A stretch of 64,000 nucleotides of DNA from Haematobia irritans. Lineage: Eukaryota; Arthropoda; Insecta; Diptera; Muscidae. Each line of letters starts with the position of its first letter. Positions within the stretch are counted from its first letter, which is position 1. Under the pieces are notes generated by a model. It worked only from the letters and a program-made list of their open reading frames with translations, was not told where the DNA came from and ran no database searches. The position numbers and the translations under genes were made by a program. Shown here in pieces: positions 10,024 to 21,429 of this stretch. The stretch is from assembly GCF_050003625.1 (NCBI RefSeq), contig NC_134398.1, positions 22,420,622-22,484,621 on the forward strand, written 5' to 3'.

Positions 10024-13000
10024 CAAACAAATATTATTTTAAAAAATTTTATTTCTATAGAAAATTTTGTCAAAATTTTATTTCTATAGAAAATATTGTC
10101 TAAATTTTATTTCGTCCATCCAAACATCTAGCAGTCTATAGGGCTTTGCCCAAATAAATTTGACAAACATTATTTTCCTCTGTTGGTTAAGCTACACTTG
10201 TCAATGTATGGTTTTGAGCTGAAATCAAAAAAACAACAATTTTATTTTAAGTGAAAATTTTGTCAAAATTTTATTTCTATAGAAAAATTGTCACAATTTT
10301 ATTTCTATTGAAAATTTTGTCAAAATTTTATTTCTATTGAAAATTTTTGTCAAACTTTTATTTCTATAGAAAATTTTGTCAAAATTTTATTAGAAAATTT
10401 TGTCAAAATTTTATTTCAATAGAAAATTTTGTCAAAATTTTATTTCTGTAGAACATTTTGTCAAAATTTTATTTCAATAGAAAATTTTGTAAAAATTTTA
10501 TTTATATAGAAAATTTTGTCAAAATGTAGATTCAATAGAAAATTTTGTCAAAATTTTATTTTTATAGAAAATTTTGTCAAAATTTTATTTCAATAGAAAA
10601 TTTTGTCAAAATTTTATTTCAATCGAAAATTTTGTCAAAATTTTATTTCAATAGAAAATTTTGCAAAAATTTTATTTCTATAGAAAATTTTGTCAAAATG
10701 TGGATTCAATAGAAAATTTTGTCAAAATTTTATTTCTATAGAAGATTTTGTTAAAATTGTATTTCTATAGAAAATTTTGTCAAAATTTTGTTTCTTTAGA
10801 AAGTTTTGTCAACATTTTATTTCTATAAGATTTTTTGTCAAAATTTGCTTTCTATAGAAAATTTCGTAAAAATTTTATTTCTATAGAAAATTTTGTCAAA
10901 AATTTATTTCTATAGAAAATTTTGTCAAAATTTGGTTTCTATAGAAAATTTTGTGAAAATTTGGTTTCTATAGAAAATTTTGTCAAAATTTTATTTCTAT
11001 AGAAAATTGTGTCAAAATTTTATTTCTATAGAAAATTTTGTCAAAATTTTATTTCTATAGAAAATTTTGTCAAAATTTTATTTCTATAGAAAATTTTGTC
11101 AAAATTTGGTTTCTATAGAAAGTTTTGTCAACATTTTATTTCTATTGAAAATTTTGTCAAAATTTTATTTCTATAGAAAATTTTGTCAACATTTTATTTC
11201 TATAGGAAATTTTTTCAAAATTTGGTTTCTATAGAAAATTTCGTCAAAATTTTATTTCTATAGAAAATTTCGTCAAAATTTTATTTCTATAGAAAATTTT
11301 GTCAAAATTTTATTTATATAGAAAATGTTGTCAAAATTTTATTTCTATAGAGAATTTTGTCAAAATTTGGTTTCTATAGAATATTTTGTCACATTTTGAT
11401 TTCTATAGAAAATTTTGTCAAAATTTCGTTTCTATAGAAAATTTTGTCAAAATTCGGTTTTCATAGAAACTTTTGTCAAAATTTTATTTCTATAGAAAAT
11501 TTTGTCAAAATTTTATTTCTGTACAGATTTTTGTCAAAATTTGGTTTCTTTTTGTTTTTTCTTTATCTCATAATCGCGGCTATAGGTCTATAAATTAAAC
11601 TTGAAATTGTTGGTTCCTTGTTTTTTTTTTTTTATTTTCTATAGAAAATTTTGTCAAAATTTTATTTCTATTGAAAATTTTGTCAAAATTTTATTTCTAT
11701 TGAAAATTTTGTCAAAATGTTATTTCTATAGAAAATTTTGTTAAAATTTTATTTCTATAGAAAATTTTTTAAAAATTTTATTTCTATAGAAAAATTTATT
11801 TCTATAGAAAATTTTGTCAAAATTTTATTTCTATAGAAAATTTTGTCAAAATTTTATTTCTGTTGAAAATTTTGTCAACATTTTATTGCTATAGAAAATT
11901 TGGTTAAAACTTTATTTCTATAAAAAATTTTGTGAAAATTCTATTTCTATAGGAAATTTTGTCAAGATTTGGTTTCTATAGAAAATTTTGTTAAAATTTC
12001 ATTTCTATAGAAAATTTTGTCAAAATTTGGTTTCTATAGAAAATTTTTTCAAAATTCGGTTTTCATAGAAAATTTTGTCAAAATTTTATTTCTATAGAAA
12101 ATTTTGTCAAAATTTTATTTCTGTACAGAATTTTGTCAAAATTTGGTTTTTTTTGTTTTTTCTTTATCTCATAATCTCGGCTATAGGTCTATACATTAAA
12201 CTTGAAATTGTTGGTTCCTTGTTTTTTTTTTTATTTTCTATAGAAAATTTTGTCAAAATTTTATTTCTATTGAAAATTTTGTCAAAATTTTATTTCTATT
12301 GAAAATTTTGTCAAAATGTTATTTCTATAGAAAATTTTGTTAAAATTTTATTTCTATAGAAAATTTTTTAAAAATTTTATTTCTATAGAAAAATTTATTT
12401 CTATAGAAAATTTTGTCAAAATTTTATTTCTATAGAAAATTTTGTCAAAATTTTATTTCTATAGAAAATTTTGTCAACATTTTATTGCTATAGAAAATTT
12501 GGTTAAAATTTTATTTCTATAAAAAATTTTGTGAAAATTCTATTTCTATAGGAAATTTTGTCAAGATTTGGCTTCTATAGAAAATTTTGTCAAAATTTCA
12601 TTTCTATAGAAAATTTTGTCAAAATTTGGTTTCTATAGAAAATTTTGTCAAAATTTTATTTCTATATAACATTTTGTCAACATTTTATTGCTATAGAAAA
12701 TTTGGTTAAAACTTTATTTCAATAAAAAATTTTGTGAAAGTTCTATTTCTATAAAAAAATTTTGTCAAAAATTGGTTTCTATAGAAAATTTTGTCAAAAT
12801 TTTATTTCTATAGAAAACTTTGTCAAAATTTTATTTCTATTGAAAAATGTTGTGAAAATTTTATTTCTATTGAAAATTTTGTCAAAATTTTATTTCTATG
12901 GAAAATTTGTCAAAATATTATTTCTATAGAAAATTTTGTCAAAATTTTATTTCTATAGAAAATTTGTCAAAAATTTATTTCTATAGAAAATTTGGTTAAA

Positions 13001-13097
13001 ACTTTATTTCTATAGAAAATTTTGTCAAAATTCTATTTCTATAGGAAATTTTGTCAAGATTTGGTTTCTATAGAAAATTTTTTCAAAATTTCATTTC
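10024..13097 (-). repeat. 29-bp minisatellite array (reverse), about 3 kb
   Basis: Near-continuous copies of AAAATTTTATTTCTATAGAA and AATTTTGTC at about 29 bp spacing, broken near 10110-10245 and by two copies of an 85-bp foreign block (around 11550-11635 and 12145-12240). It encodes nothing: open frames are side effects of the repeat. Confidence 0.95.
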
Positions 13098-13440
13098 TAC
13101 ACGCAAAGAAAAAAAACGTTTGGAAAACGTGTACCGAAAACGTTTTTCTTTTGTTAGAGTTTTTTGAATTGCTTCGAAAATTTTAAACTTTTATCACCAA
13201 AAAAATTCGTTTGTTACAAAATTTTTATTTTTTCAATAAAAAAAGTTATTTTTGAAATAACAACACAGTCCATTTCGTTTATATCAAACACTGTTCTTTT
13301 CTGACTTTAGGTCTTTAATAAGACACATTTTACAGTTCAAAATTTAATATAGTACAATGTAATGTTGAACATTTTTTCGGAATCTTCCGAATATATCTGG
13401 AATATATGTAAAAAAAAAAAACAAAAGCAAAAAAAAAACT

Positions 13441-13516
13441 TTGGCCGAAGCAGGGATCGAACCCACGACCCTTGGCATGAGAGTCAGACGTAGCTACCAC
13501 TGCTCCACGGTGCCAA
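13441..13516 (-). other. tRNA-like module, leftward, in C1
   Basis: On the minus strand: tttggcaccgtggagcagtg (A-box-like GGAGCAGTGGTAGC) and then the B box GGTTCGATCCC at normal spacing, ending tgcttcggcc. It looks like a tRNA-derived pol III promoter, not a tRNA gene, since the acceptor stem does not close. Confidence 0.6.
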
Positions 13517-13629
13517 ACTAACTGTTTGTTTCTGTTAAATAAACTTTGTTTATTCGGTTCGTGGGCGCCGCAAGCTATGCTATATAAATATAACTTATAT
13601 GGATATTTATCTATTGATGACCATAACAG

Positions 13630-13705
13630 GTACATAGCTCAGTGGTTAGTGTGTTGGCTTACAATGTGCATGGTCCGCGGTTCGATTCTCCGTCCAGGCG
13701 AAGGG
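13630..13705 (+). other. tRNA-like module, rightward, in C1
   Basis: The A box TAGCTCAGTGGTTAGTG is close to canonical, and the B box is GGTTCGATTCT. The module diverges from the one at 13441-13516. Acceptor-stem pairing is not evident. Confidence 0.65.
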
Positions 13706-14027
13706 TAAAAAAAAATTTTAAAAATTTATAAAATCGTATAATTTCTTCTACATTGTTGGTATTACAGGAAAAGGTGTTAAGAACTAAAAATCCTCGTGGA
13801 TGTGAGAAAGATGTGAGGGACAATGCAATTAGCAAGAAAATAATGTTTTTTTTTTTGAGCTAGTCTTTATGAAATTGGTTTTACATCCTGGAAAAGTATA
13901 AACGTTTATCACAAAAAGAATATACTTTTCTTCCAAATACACTTCCTTACAGCGAAAAGCAAATGAGAAACGAACTTTGTTTGTCTAAAATTTCGTTTGG
14001 GAGGAAAGAATTATTTTTTTGCGTGTA

Positions 14028-15135
14028 TAGAGAATTTTGTCAAAATTTGGTTTTTGTAGAAAGTTTTGTCAAATTTCTATTGCTATAGAATTTCTATTTC
14101 TATAGAAGTGAAAGAATTCGTTCAATCATTGTACATTTTTCTCTATATGTACTATTTATTCTTTAATCTTATTTGCAATTGCCATTTCATTTTACCAAAA
14201 AAATGTAATTTCTTAGCTTATTCTGCTTGTATGCTTCGGGGGTAGATGCAAGAGCAACAATAGCAAAAAGAAATAAACTTGAAAGACTGGAGTAACAGTA
14301 ATTGTGCGTCTATGACCACAACTAAAATGATTTGCTTTTCTATTTTTCTCCTCGTTTTTCTTCTTCTTTTTTAGGACTTTGTAAGAGTTTTGTGTTGAAA
14401 AAGTAAACAGATACTAAATTGGCCAGAAAATAATTCCATATTGGGTCACTTTGTAATCTAAAACAGCTATGTAGCAAAAAAAAAGAGAAAATTTTGGAAA
14501 GAAAACCACACCACACATATGTCAATATTAGAGTTTCAAGAATTCTAGATTTGTCTTTTGTTTGCGGACAAGTTGAGAAATGTTTTGTTAGTCATTTTTG
14601 TGGTGTGTCGTAATGTTTAATTTTTGTGAACATTTTTATTTGGAAAAACTTTTCATGTGGTGTGATAGGAGAATTTTATGCTCATTTTCTTTTTTTGTTT
14701 GCTACAAAATATCTGGATGTCCAAAAACATTTGCTATGTAAGCTATTAAATTGTATTTCATTGTCAGAGAATCTAAAGAATGTTTTTATGGATCATTTAA
14801 GCAGTAGATTCAAAGTTCGACTTAATAACAAAGACAATCTGCTGAAACTTTAAGGCAAATATCTTGCTTTAGAAGTCTCAATGTAATCATTCCAACGGAA
14901 TTTAAATTTATAATTAAAATTTTAAATTTTGTAAGGATTGAAAATGATTTTGAATGATTCTGTAAAAAATGATTGTGGGTTTTTACTATGACCCATAATA
15001 ATCAAGTGTTGCATTAAAAATTATAGCATACTTTAAGGGGCGTTCATGGGATTCGTGGACACGGTCGCCACAGTTGGTAGAATTCTACCAATAATGGTAT
15101 ATTTTTTACTGTTTGGTGGATTGGTAGAATTATTG
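14028..15135. other. Array remnant then AT-rich intron-like DNA
   Basis: Degraded 29-bp units run to about 14110. From there to about 15030 the DNA is AT-rich with no exon or element I recognise. At 15040-15130 ggtagaattctaccaataat is a small palindrome-bearing lead-in to the next array. Confidence 0.6.
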
Positions 15136-15413
15136 ATGTTTTGGTAGATTTTGCAAAATTTTCTGTAGAATAAAATTTTTACAAAATTTTCTATAAAAAT
15201 TAAAAATTTGACAAAATTTTCTATAGAAATAAAATTTTGGCAATATTTTCTGAAAAAAAATTTTGACAAAATTTTCTATAGAAATAAAATTTTGAAAAAT
15301 TTTTCTATAAAAAAATAATTTTTGACAAAATTTTCGATAGAAATCTAATATTTACTTAATTTTCTAAAAAAAATCAAATATTGACAAAATTTTCTATTGA
15401 AAAGCAAGTAAGG
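15136..15413 (+). repeat. 29-bp minisatellite array (forward), left of B1
   Basis: Degenerate units of aaattttctatagaaataaa type, forward orientation. Confidence 0.88.
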
Positions 15414-16560
15414 AAAGTCTAAAGTCGGGCGGGGCCGACTATGTTATACCCTGCACCACTTTGTAGATCTAAATTTTCGATACCATATCACATCCGTCAA
15501 ATGTATTGTGGGCTATATATAAAGGTTTGTCCCAAATACATACATTTAAATATCACTCGATCTGGACAGAATTTTATAGACTTCTACAAAATCTATAGAC
15601 TCAAAACTTAAGTCGGTTAATGCACTAGGGTGGAACACAATGTTAGTAAAAAATATGGGAAACATTTAAATCTGAAGCAATTTTAAGGAAACTTTGCAAA
15701 AGTTTATTTATGATTTATCGCTCGATGTATATGTATTAGAAATTTAGGAAAATTTAGAGTAATTTTTACAACTTTTCGACTAAGCCGTGGCGGTTTTTCA
15801 AGGAAAATGTTGGTATTTTGACCATTTGTGTCGAAATCAGAAAAACATATATATGGGAGCTATATCTAAATCTGAACCGATTTCAACCAAATTTGGCATG
15901 CATAGCTAAAATGCTAATTCTACTCCCTGTGCAAAATGTCAACTAAATCGGATCAAAAAATTGGCCATTGTGGACATATGAGCGTAAATCGGGCGAAAGC
16001 TATATATGTGAGCGATATCTAAATCTGAACCGATTTTAATAAAATTTGGCATGCATAGCTACAATGCTTATTCTAGATTGGCCACTGTGGTCATATGAGT
16101 GTAAATCGGGCGAACGATATATATGGGAGCTATATCTAAATCTGAACCGATTTCAATAAAATTTGGCACACTTGACAACACTACTAATTATACTCCTAGT
16201 GAAAAATTTTAAGCAAATTGGAGTAAAACTCTGGTTTCTAGTTCCATATAAGTACATATCGGGCGAAATATATATATAGGAGCTGCATTTAAATCTGAAC
16301 CGATTTCTTCCAAAATCGATAGGGTTCTATTCTGAGCCAAAACACATACTTGTGCCAAATTTTATGTCGATTGGACTAAAACTGCGACCTAGACTTTGAT
16401 TACAAAAATGTGTTCACGGACAGAAGGACAGACGGACATGGCTATATCGACTCAGGAGCCCACCCTGAGCATTTTTGCCATATATCGTCTCCTTCTGGGT
16501 GTTGCAAACATATGCACTAACTTATAACCCCTGTTCCACAGTGTGGCACAGGGTATAAAA
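15414..16560 (+). mobile_element. Family B DINE-1/INE-1-like element, copy B1
   Basis: It starts aagtaaggaaagtctaaag, then the dyad AGTCGGGCGGGGCCGACT, then tataccctgcaccact, and ends cacagtgtggcacagggtat plus aaaa. Internal units (gggagctatatctaaatctg) repeat at 154 bp and, after a deletion, 116 bp. A GGAC-type stretch and atggctatatcgactcagg sit near the 3' end, as in INE-1. It is inserted in the 29-bp array. Confidence 0.78.
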
Positions 16561-17541
16561 AAATGTTGACACAATTTTTCTTTGAAAAAAAAATTTGACA
16601 AAATATTCTATAAAAATAAAATTTTCCCAAAATTTTCTATAGAAATAAAATATTGACTAAATCTTCTACAGTAATAAAATTTTGACAAAATTTTGCAAAA
16701 ATTTTCTATAGAAATAAATTTTTGACAAAATTTTCTGTAGAAATAAAATGTTGACAAAATCTTCTAGAGAAATAAAATTTTGACACCATTTTCTATAGAA
16801 ATAAAATTTTGACACAATTTTCTATAGAAATAAAATTTTGACAAAATTTTCTATAGAAATAAAATTGTGACAAAATTTTCTATAGAAATAAAATGTTGAC
16901 ACAATTTTCTATAGAAATAACATTTTGACACAATTTTCTAAAGAAATAAAATTTTGACAAAATTTTCTATAGAAAAAAAAAATTGACAATATTTTCTGTA
17001 AAAATAAAATTTTGACAAATTTTTCTGTAAAAATAAAATTTTGACAAATTTTTCTACAGAAATAAAATGTTGAAAAAAATTTCTATATAAATCAAATATT
17101 GACTCAATTTTCTATAGAAATAAAATCTTGGCAATATTTTCTCAAAAAATAACATTTTGGACAAAATTGTCTACATAAATATAATGTTGAGAAGAATTTC
17201 TATAAAAATAAAATTTCGCCAAAATTTTCTATAGAAATACAATATTGATTAGATCTTCTACAGAAATAAAATTTTGACAAAATTTTCTATAGAAAAAAAA
17301 TGTTGACATAATTTTCTTTTGAAAAAATGTTGTCAAAATATTCTATAAAAATAAAAATTGCCAAAATTTCCTATAGAAATAAAATATTGACTAAATCTTC
17401 TACAGAAATAAAATTTTGACAAAATTTTCTATAGAAATAAAATTTTGACAAAATTTTCTATATAAATAAAATTTTGACAAAATTTTCTAAGAAATAAAAT
17501 TTTCACAAAATTTTCTATAGAAATAAAATTTTATAAAAATA
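16561..17541 (+). repeat. 29-bp minisatellite array (forward), right of B1
   Basis: A continuation of the array at 15136, about 34 units, many mutated. Confidence 0.92.
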
Positions 17542-17775
17542 TTTTTGAGTGTTGTTGACCTATTTTATGTTTATTCTGATTATTAATTTTGTTCGGCTTG
17601 GAGTCATAGAAACAATCGATTATTGATTTGTTTTAATATTTATTTCCAATATTTCGGTTAGTGCCACCAACCATCTTCTGGGATTTTGTATCTACATAAA
17701 ATATAAAAATTAAATTACATTTAATGTTCACAAAAATCACAATTGTTATTGAAAATATATTTTATCGAAAAATAA

Positions 17776-18770
17776 CTAACTTGAGTTCTTGTGCTGCTGT
17801 TTGTTTCGCAATTCACCGTACACTAAACTTCGTTTGTGTCGATGCTTGTTTATAATATGTCGATACATTCTGGCGCATTCTTCCGTGTCTTTTTTGAAAT
17901 TCATTCTTTTGTCAGGAGAGAGATCTATTATATTGAGCATCTCAAGAGTGTATCTTCGCCTATGATTATTCTCTTGAGCAAGTATCTCGACGTCTGTGAA
18001 GTTGGGCTTGTGTCCTGTTGTTGCACAGTGAGCTGCAAGTGCTGTTTTTTGCTCTACTGATTTGTCTACAGCTTTAAGGTCTGATTTGTGCGACGAAAGT
18101 CTTGTCTTAAGTTTGGTCATTGTAGTGCCAACATATGCCATTGGGCATATGTTGGACTTGTCTCCATTGCATTTAATTTTGTACACTATGTTACTCCTGT
18201 CCTCATTCTTTATTTTTGACTTTGTGTTGCTGAATAATTCCTTTACTGTTCTCGATGTGCGTGAAGCAATTTGAATCTTGTCCTTGTTATATACGTCCGA
18301 TTTGAAAAAACGCTCTGAGAATCCTTCAACGTAAGTCATGGGTTTGTATGACTTATCCTTATTATGGTCCGCCTCTTCAATAGTCTTAGTTTTAATGTTT
18401 TCGTCAAGTGTTTTATTTTTAACGCGATTTATTAGTCTGCTTATTATTCTATTTGGAAAATCGTTTGTGGTCAATATTTGTCTTATCTTTTCATATGTCT
18501 TATCTTCATATTTGAAGTACCTACTGTCTTTGATACAAAATAGTACTAGTTCCTTGAAAATATCACGAGGTATTTTTGTATAATTTTTGATTAAGTCCCA
18601 TTTCTTCTCAATCATTGCAATGGCTAGGTTTACCGGTATATTGGGAAACAGTGATACAACATCAAACGATATCAGGATTTCATCATCTGTTAGCCTTACA
18701 TTCTTAATCTTCGTTTTAAAGTCAATCGCGTCTTTTACATTGTATTTTGAATCTTTGGTGACGTTCTTAA
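17776..18770 (-). pseudogene. Penelope-like RT (part) fused to GIY-YIG endonuclease
   Basis: The frame is open from about 18770 to 17776; the conventional Met is at 18615, giving 279 residues. Before that Met it reads SFDVVSLFPNIPVNLAIA, the palm motif A region with its catalytic Asp. After SRYFKYEDKTY it jumps directly to EKIRQILTTNDFP, which belongs near the C-terminal end of the RT. Motif B and the catalytic YxDD motif C are absent, so an in-frame internal deletion has removed the heart of the RT. The GIY-YIG domain follows: VYK at residues 144-146, YVG at 161-163, Arg172 in KTRL, His176 and Glu225 in LEMLNI. The endonuclease would nick target DNA for priming. With no RT active site the product cannot copy RNA. 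Confidence 0.85.
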
Positions 18771-19091
18771 GATACTAGATATATATCTGCACATCTTATA
18801 CGATGGTGCATTGATCGATGAGCAAATTGGTCTCAATGGTGTTCCTTCCTTGTGTACCTTCGGAAGGCCGTAAATCCTTGGGGCTATAGCAGTTTTACTC
18901 GTCAATTTATTCTTTTCCTCGATGCTGATTAAGTTTTCTTTATATAATTTTTCCACTAATTTATTATTCTTGGTTTGAAATTTCGATGTTGGATCAATTT
19001 TTAACCGTTTGTAACTACACATGTCGTGCATGCATTTTGGATTTGTATTCTTTGCTGTCCATAGCAACAGTTTTTCCACCTTTATCCGCAC
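18735..19091 (-). pseudogene. Penelope-like RT, middle fragment
   Basis: It encodes PRIYGLPKVHKEGTPLRPIC and SSINAPSYKMCRYISSIL, the conserved early RT region of Penelope-like elements. A one-base loss near 18770 (atcttaagaac) throws it out of frame with the palm segment that follows. A second frame change near 19030 separates it from the upstream fragment. Confidence 0.85.
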
Positions 19092-19465
19092 TTAATATTA
19101 AAACATCCTTGTTGTCTTTCAAATATTTCTTCGTTTGAGCCACTGTACCTAGTATAAATTTATCTCTTTTGTTTACGTTTGTCTTGTGTAAATGGTCATC
19201 TATCAGTGTTGTGAACTTTGTTCTTGCTATTTCTTGCTCTTCTTTGTCATCTGTAGTTCTCACCAAGTCTTCTCCTTCTGCGATGACTTTCAGTAGAGGA
19301 AATTGAGCTCTCGTCAAAGGGAGCGAATACTTCGGGCCTAGTGAGAGAAGCCACTGCACATTTGTTGGTATGTGTTTGTTCGTTGTATTTACAAACCATT
19401 GCTCGTTGAACTTTATGTTGATCTCTTTGTTGTGCTGTTGTAGTAGATTCTCAAATTTCTTTCTG
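19015..19465 (-). pseudogene. Penelope-like RT, N-terminal fragment
   Basis: The frame is open from about 19480 down to 19015, starting before the Met at 19359 (KFENLLQQHNKEINIKFNEQ, then VQWLLSLGPKYSLP). It carries the ILSADKGGKTVAMD motif typical of the RT1 region. Further upstream a different frame (RDLLINEDLKLFIDSE) seems to be its continuation, implying another frameshift near 19465. Confidence 0.75.
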
Positions 19466-19555
19466 TGTGTGGTTTTCGCTGTCGATAAATAGTTTTAGAT
19501 CCTCATTGATCAAGAGGTCTCTCAATTGAGTATGTATTGATGTAATTTTCTCACT

Positions 19556-20100
19556 ATTGAAATTTTGACAAAATAAATTCAATATCTTAAAAAAATTCCA
19601 TGGTAAATTCTCCCTTATTGTAAAAGTAGCATCTTTGAAATAAAGTGCTAAGATGAAAATTTTTTTTTTTTATTTCGAAGAAAAAACATTTTTTCATACT
19701 AAGCACAACAATTTGATCAAACATTGCAAAATTTTCACAAAATTTTCTATAGAAATAAATTTTTGACAAAATTTTCTATAGAAATAAAATTTTGACAAGA
19801 TTTCCTATAGAGAAAAAAATTTTGTCAAAATTTTCTATAGAAATAAAATTTTGACAAAATAAATTCAATATCTTAAAAAATTCCATGGTAAGTTCTCCCT
19901 TATTGTAGGAGTAGCATCTTTGAAATAAAGTGCTAAGATGAACAAATTTTTTTGTTTCGAAGAAAAAACATTTTTTTCATACTAAGCACAAAAATTTGAT
20001 CAGACATTGCAAAATTAGATTTTTTTAATTTGGTAGATTTTTGGTAAAATTTTCTTCAAATTTTTGGTAGATTATTTTTGGCACGAGTAGCAAACGTGCT
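19556..20100 (+). repeat. 29-bp units with a 286-bp partial tandem duplication
   Basis: The segment aaattcaatatcttaaaaaa to gatcaaacattgcaaaat occurs at about 19574-19735 and 19861-20020, separated by forward 29-bp units. The run ends at ggtagattatttttggcacg, a family A junction. Confidence 0.75.
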
Positions 20101-21190
20101 TAGAGGCCGCCCCTGAGCATTATTGTCGAAGATACCATGTGTCTATCTCGCCTCATTCTGCACGGATGAAAAAGACTGTTTTTCATATGTTTGGCTATAA
20201 ACATTATATGTTTGGAACACAAATTTTTAAACACAATATTTTTGAGTGCAAGCATATAATGTTCATAAACTAGCATAACATGTTTGGGACATATATGTTA
20301 ATATGTTAGAACATATTATGTTTGGGACATAAAATGTTTTTAAATATAATATGCTTGGATGCAAACATATATTAATTTAGAAATAGCCTATAAACATATA
20401 TGTGTTTAGTAGCTTGGAGCGCTATTTAACAGGGAGCGATATTGAATTAAGTTGGTGGTTGTTGCTTGTTATTACAAAATTAACATTTTATTTTTCCTTG
20501 GGCAATTGATCAGCTACTTCTTTGATCCTTACAAACTGTGTGGTCCGCTGTTCGAATCTCCGTCCGGCAAAAGGTGAAATTAAAATAAAAAAAATCATAC
20601 AATTGAACAATTTCTTCTACAATGTTTGTATTACAGAAAAAGGTGCTAAGAACTAAAAAATCTCGTGGAAGTGAGAAAGATGTGGGGGAATATACAATTG
20701 GGCAGAAACAAAATTTTGAGCATTCAGGTCGAAAACCTATGTTGTTAGCACCTATATTACCTGTTTATTTTCATAATTCATTATGATTGTAAATATATAA
20801 ATAAATAAATAAAATTTTGAGCACAATATTGTTTGGGAGAATTTTTTTTAAGCATATAATATTTTTGGGTGCAAAATGCTTCCAAACATATTATATGTTC
20901 ACATAATAACATATTGTTTTTTGGAAGACAACATTATTGAATTTGGATGCAAAAATACAAAATGTTTGGAAATTGACTACCCAAACATATATTGTTTAGA
21001 CCAATATGCTTTAAAACATATTATATATTGGAAGAGATCAAACATATACATGTTTGGGCAATAGCCAAAAATGTATATGCTTGAAGCAAAATATGTTTGG
21101 GAGTATATGTTACAGAAGCGATTTTTTGTGAGCGTGTGGGTGTTGCAAACATATGCACTAACTTATAATACCCTGTTCCACAGTGTGACG
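20101..21190 (+). mobile_element. Family B 3' fragment split by element D2
   Basis: The left piece (cctgagcattattgtcg to ctcgcctcattctg) and the right piece (ggtgttgcaaacatatgcac to ccctgttccacagtgtg) rejoin to match B1 at about 16468-16548 once D2 is removed. Confidence 0.7.
20161..21136 (+). mobile_element. CACG-ended non-autonomous DNA element D2
   Basis: It starts CACGGATGAAAAAGACTG and ends TTTTTTGTGAGCGTG. The flanks both read TG (20159-20160 and 21137-21138), and the rejoined site cttctgggtgttgc is seen in B1, so a 2-bp duplication fits. It is 976 bp and lacks both inserts present in D1. It has an extra stretch of about 70 bp with (AAAT)n near 20760-20830. It contains a tRNA-like block at about 20515-20575. 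Confidence 0.75.
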
Positions 21191-21429
21191 CTGTCTGTTT
21201 ACCTATAGAAAAGGATGTTCCTCGCTTCATTCATTCTACAGAACAATGGCCATCAAAATTTTCGAATCTCAATTCGTAGGTATTTTGCCCCTGAGGCATT
21301 TGGGAGAATATGGTTGGCAATAAAAAATACCAAAGTATGAATTGTCTCAAAATGCAGAGCCTATTTTAGGCATCGCATGATGACTTTTTTTTGGCTGCTT
21401 GAAGGCCCTAATTCGTGATAAAGGTAGTA

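Larger units (their letters stand above)
13100..14025 (+). mobile_element. CACG-ended non-autonomous DNA element C1
   Basis: It starts CACGCAAAGAAAAAAAACG and ends TTATTTTTTTGCGTG, an imperfect terminal inverted repeat. TA lies at 13098-13099 and 14026-14027; closing the gap restores the minisatellite word atttctatagagaatttt. It is 926 bp and about 90% alike to the 59781 copy by eye. It contains two divergent tRNA-like modules and the block shared with D1/D2 (aatttcttctacattgttgg to gtgagaaagatgtg). No transposase. Confidence 0.8.
17640..19555 (-). mobile_element. Penelope-like retroelement with GIY-YIG domain, broken
   Basis: The whole minus-strand stretch is a decayed Penelope-like element: an N-terminal segment (QWLLSLGPKYSLPLTRAQFP), early reverse transcriptase motifs (LSADKGGKTVAMD; PRIYGLPKVHKEGTPLRPI; SFDVVSLFPNIP), then a GIY-YIG endonuclease. 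Frame breaks occur near 19465, 19030 and 18770. After the ORF, agaagatggttggtggcact and aaccgaaatattgg are the usual kind of Penelope 3' sequence. It lies within minisatellite DNA. Confidence 0.85.

Noticed and set aside
12075..12302. Open frames rich in SIENFVKILFL and KFYFYRKFCQNF in many places
   Set aside because: They are translations of the 29-bp minisatellite; 29 is not a multiple of 3, so all frames cycle through the same peptides.
18062..18583. Plus-strand frames across 17836-18778
   Set aside because: They are antisense shadows of the Penelope-like coding sequence.
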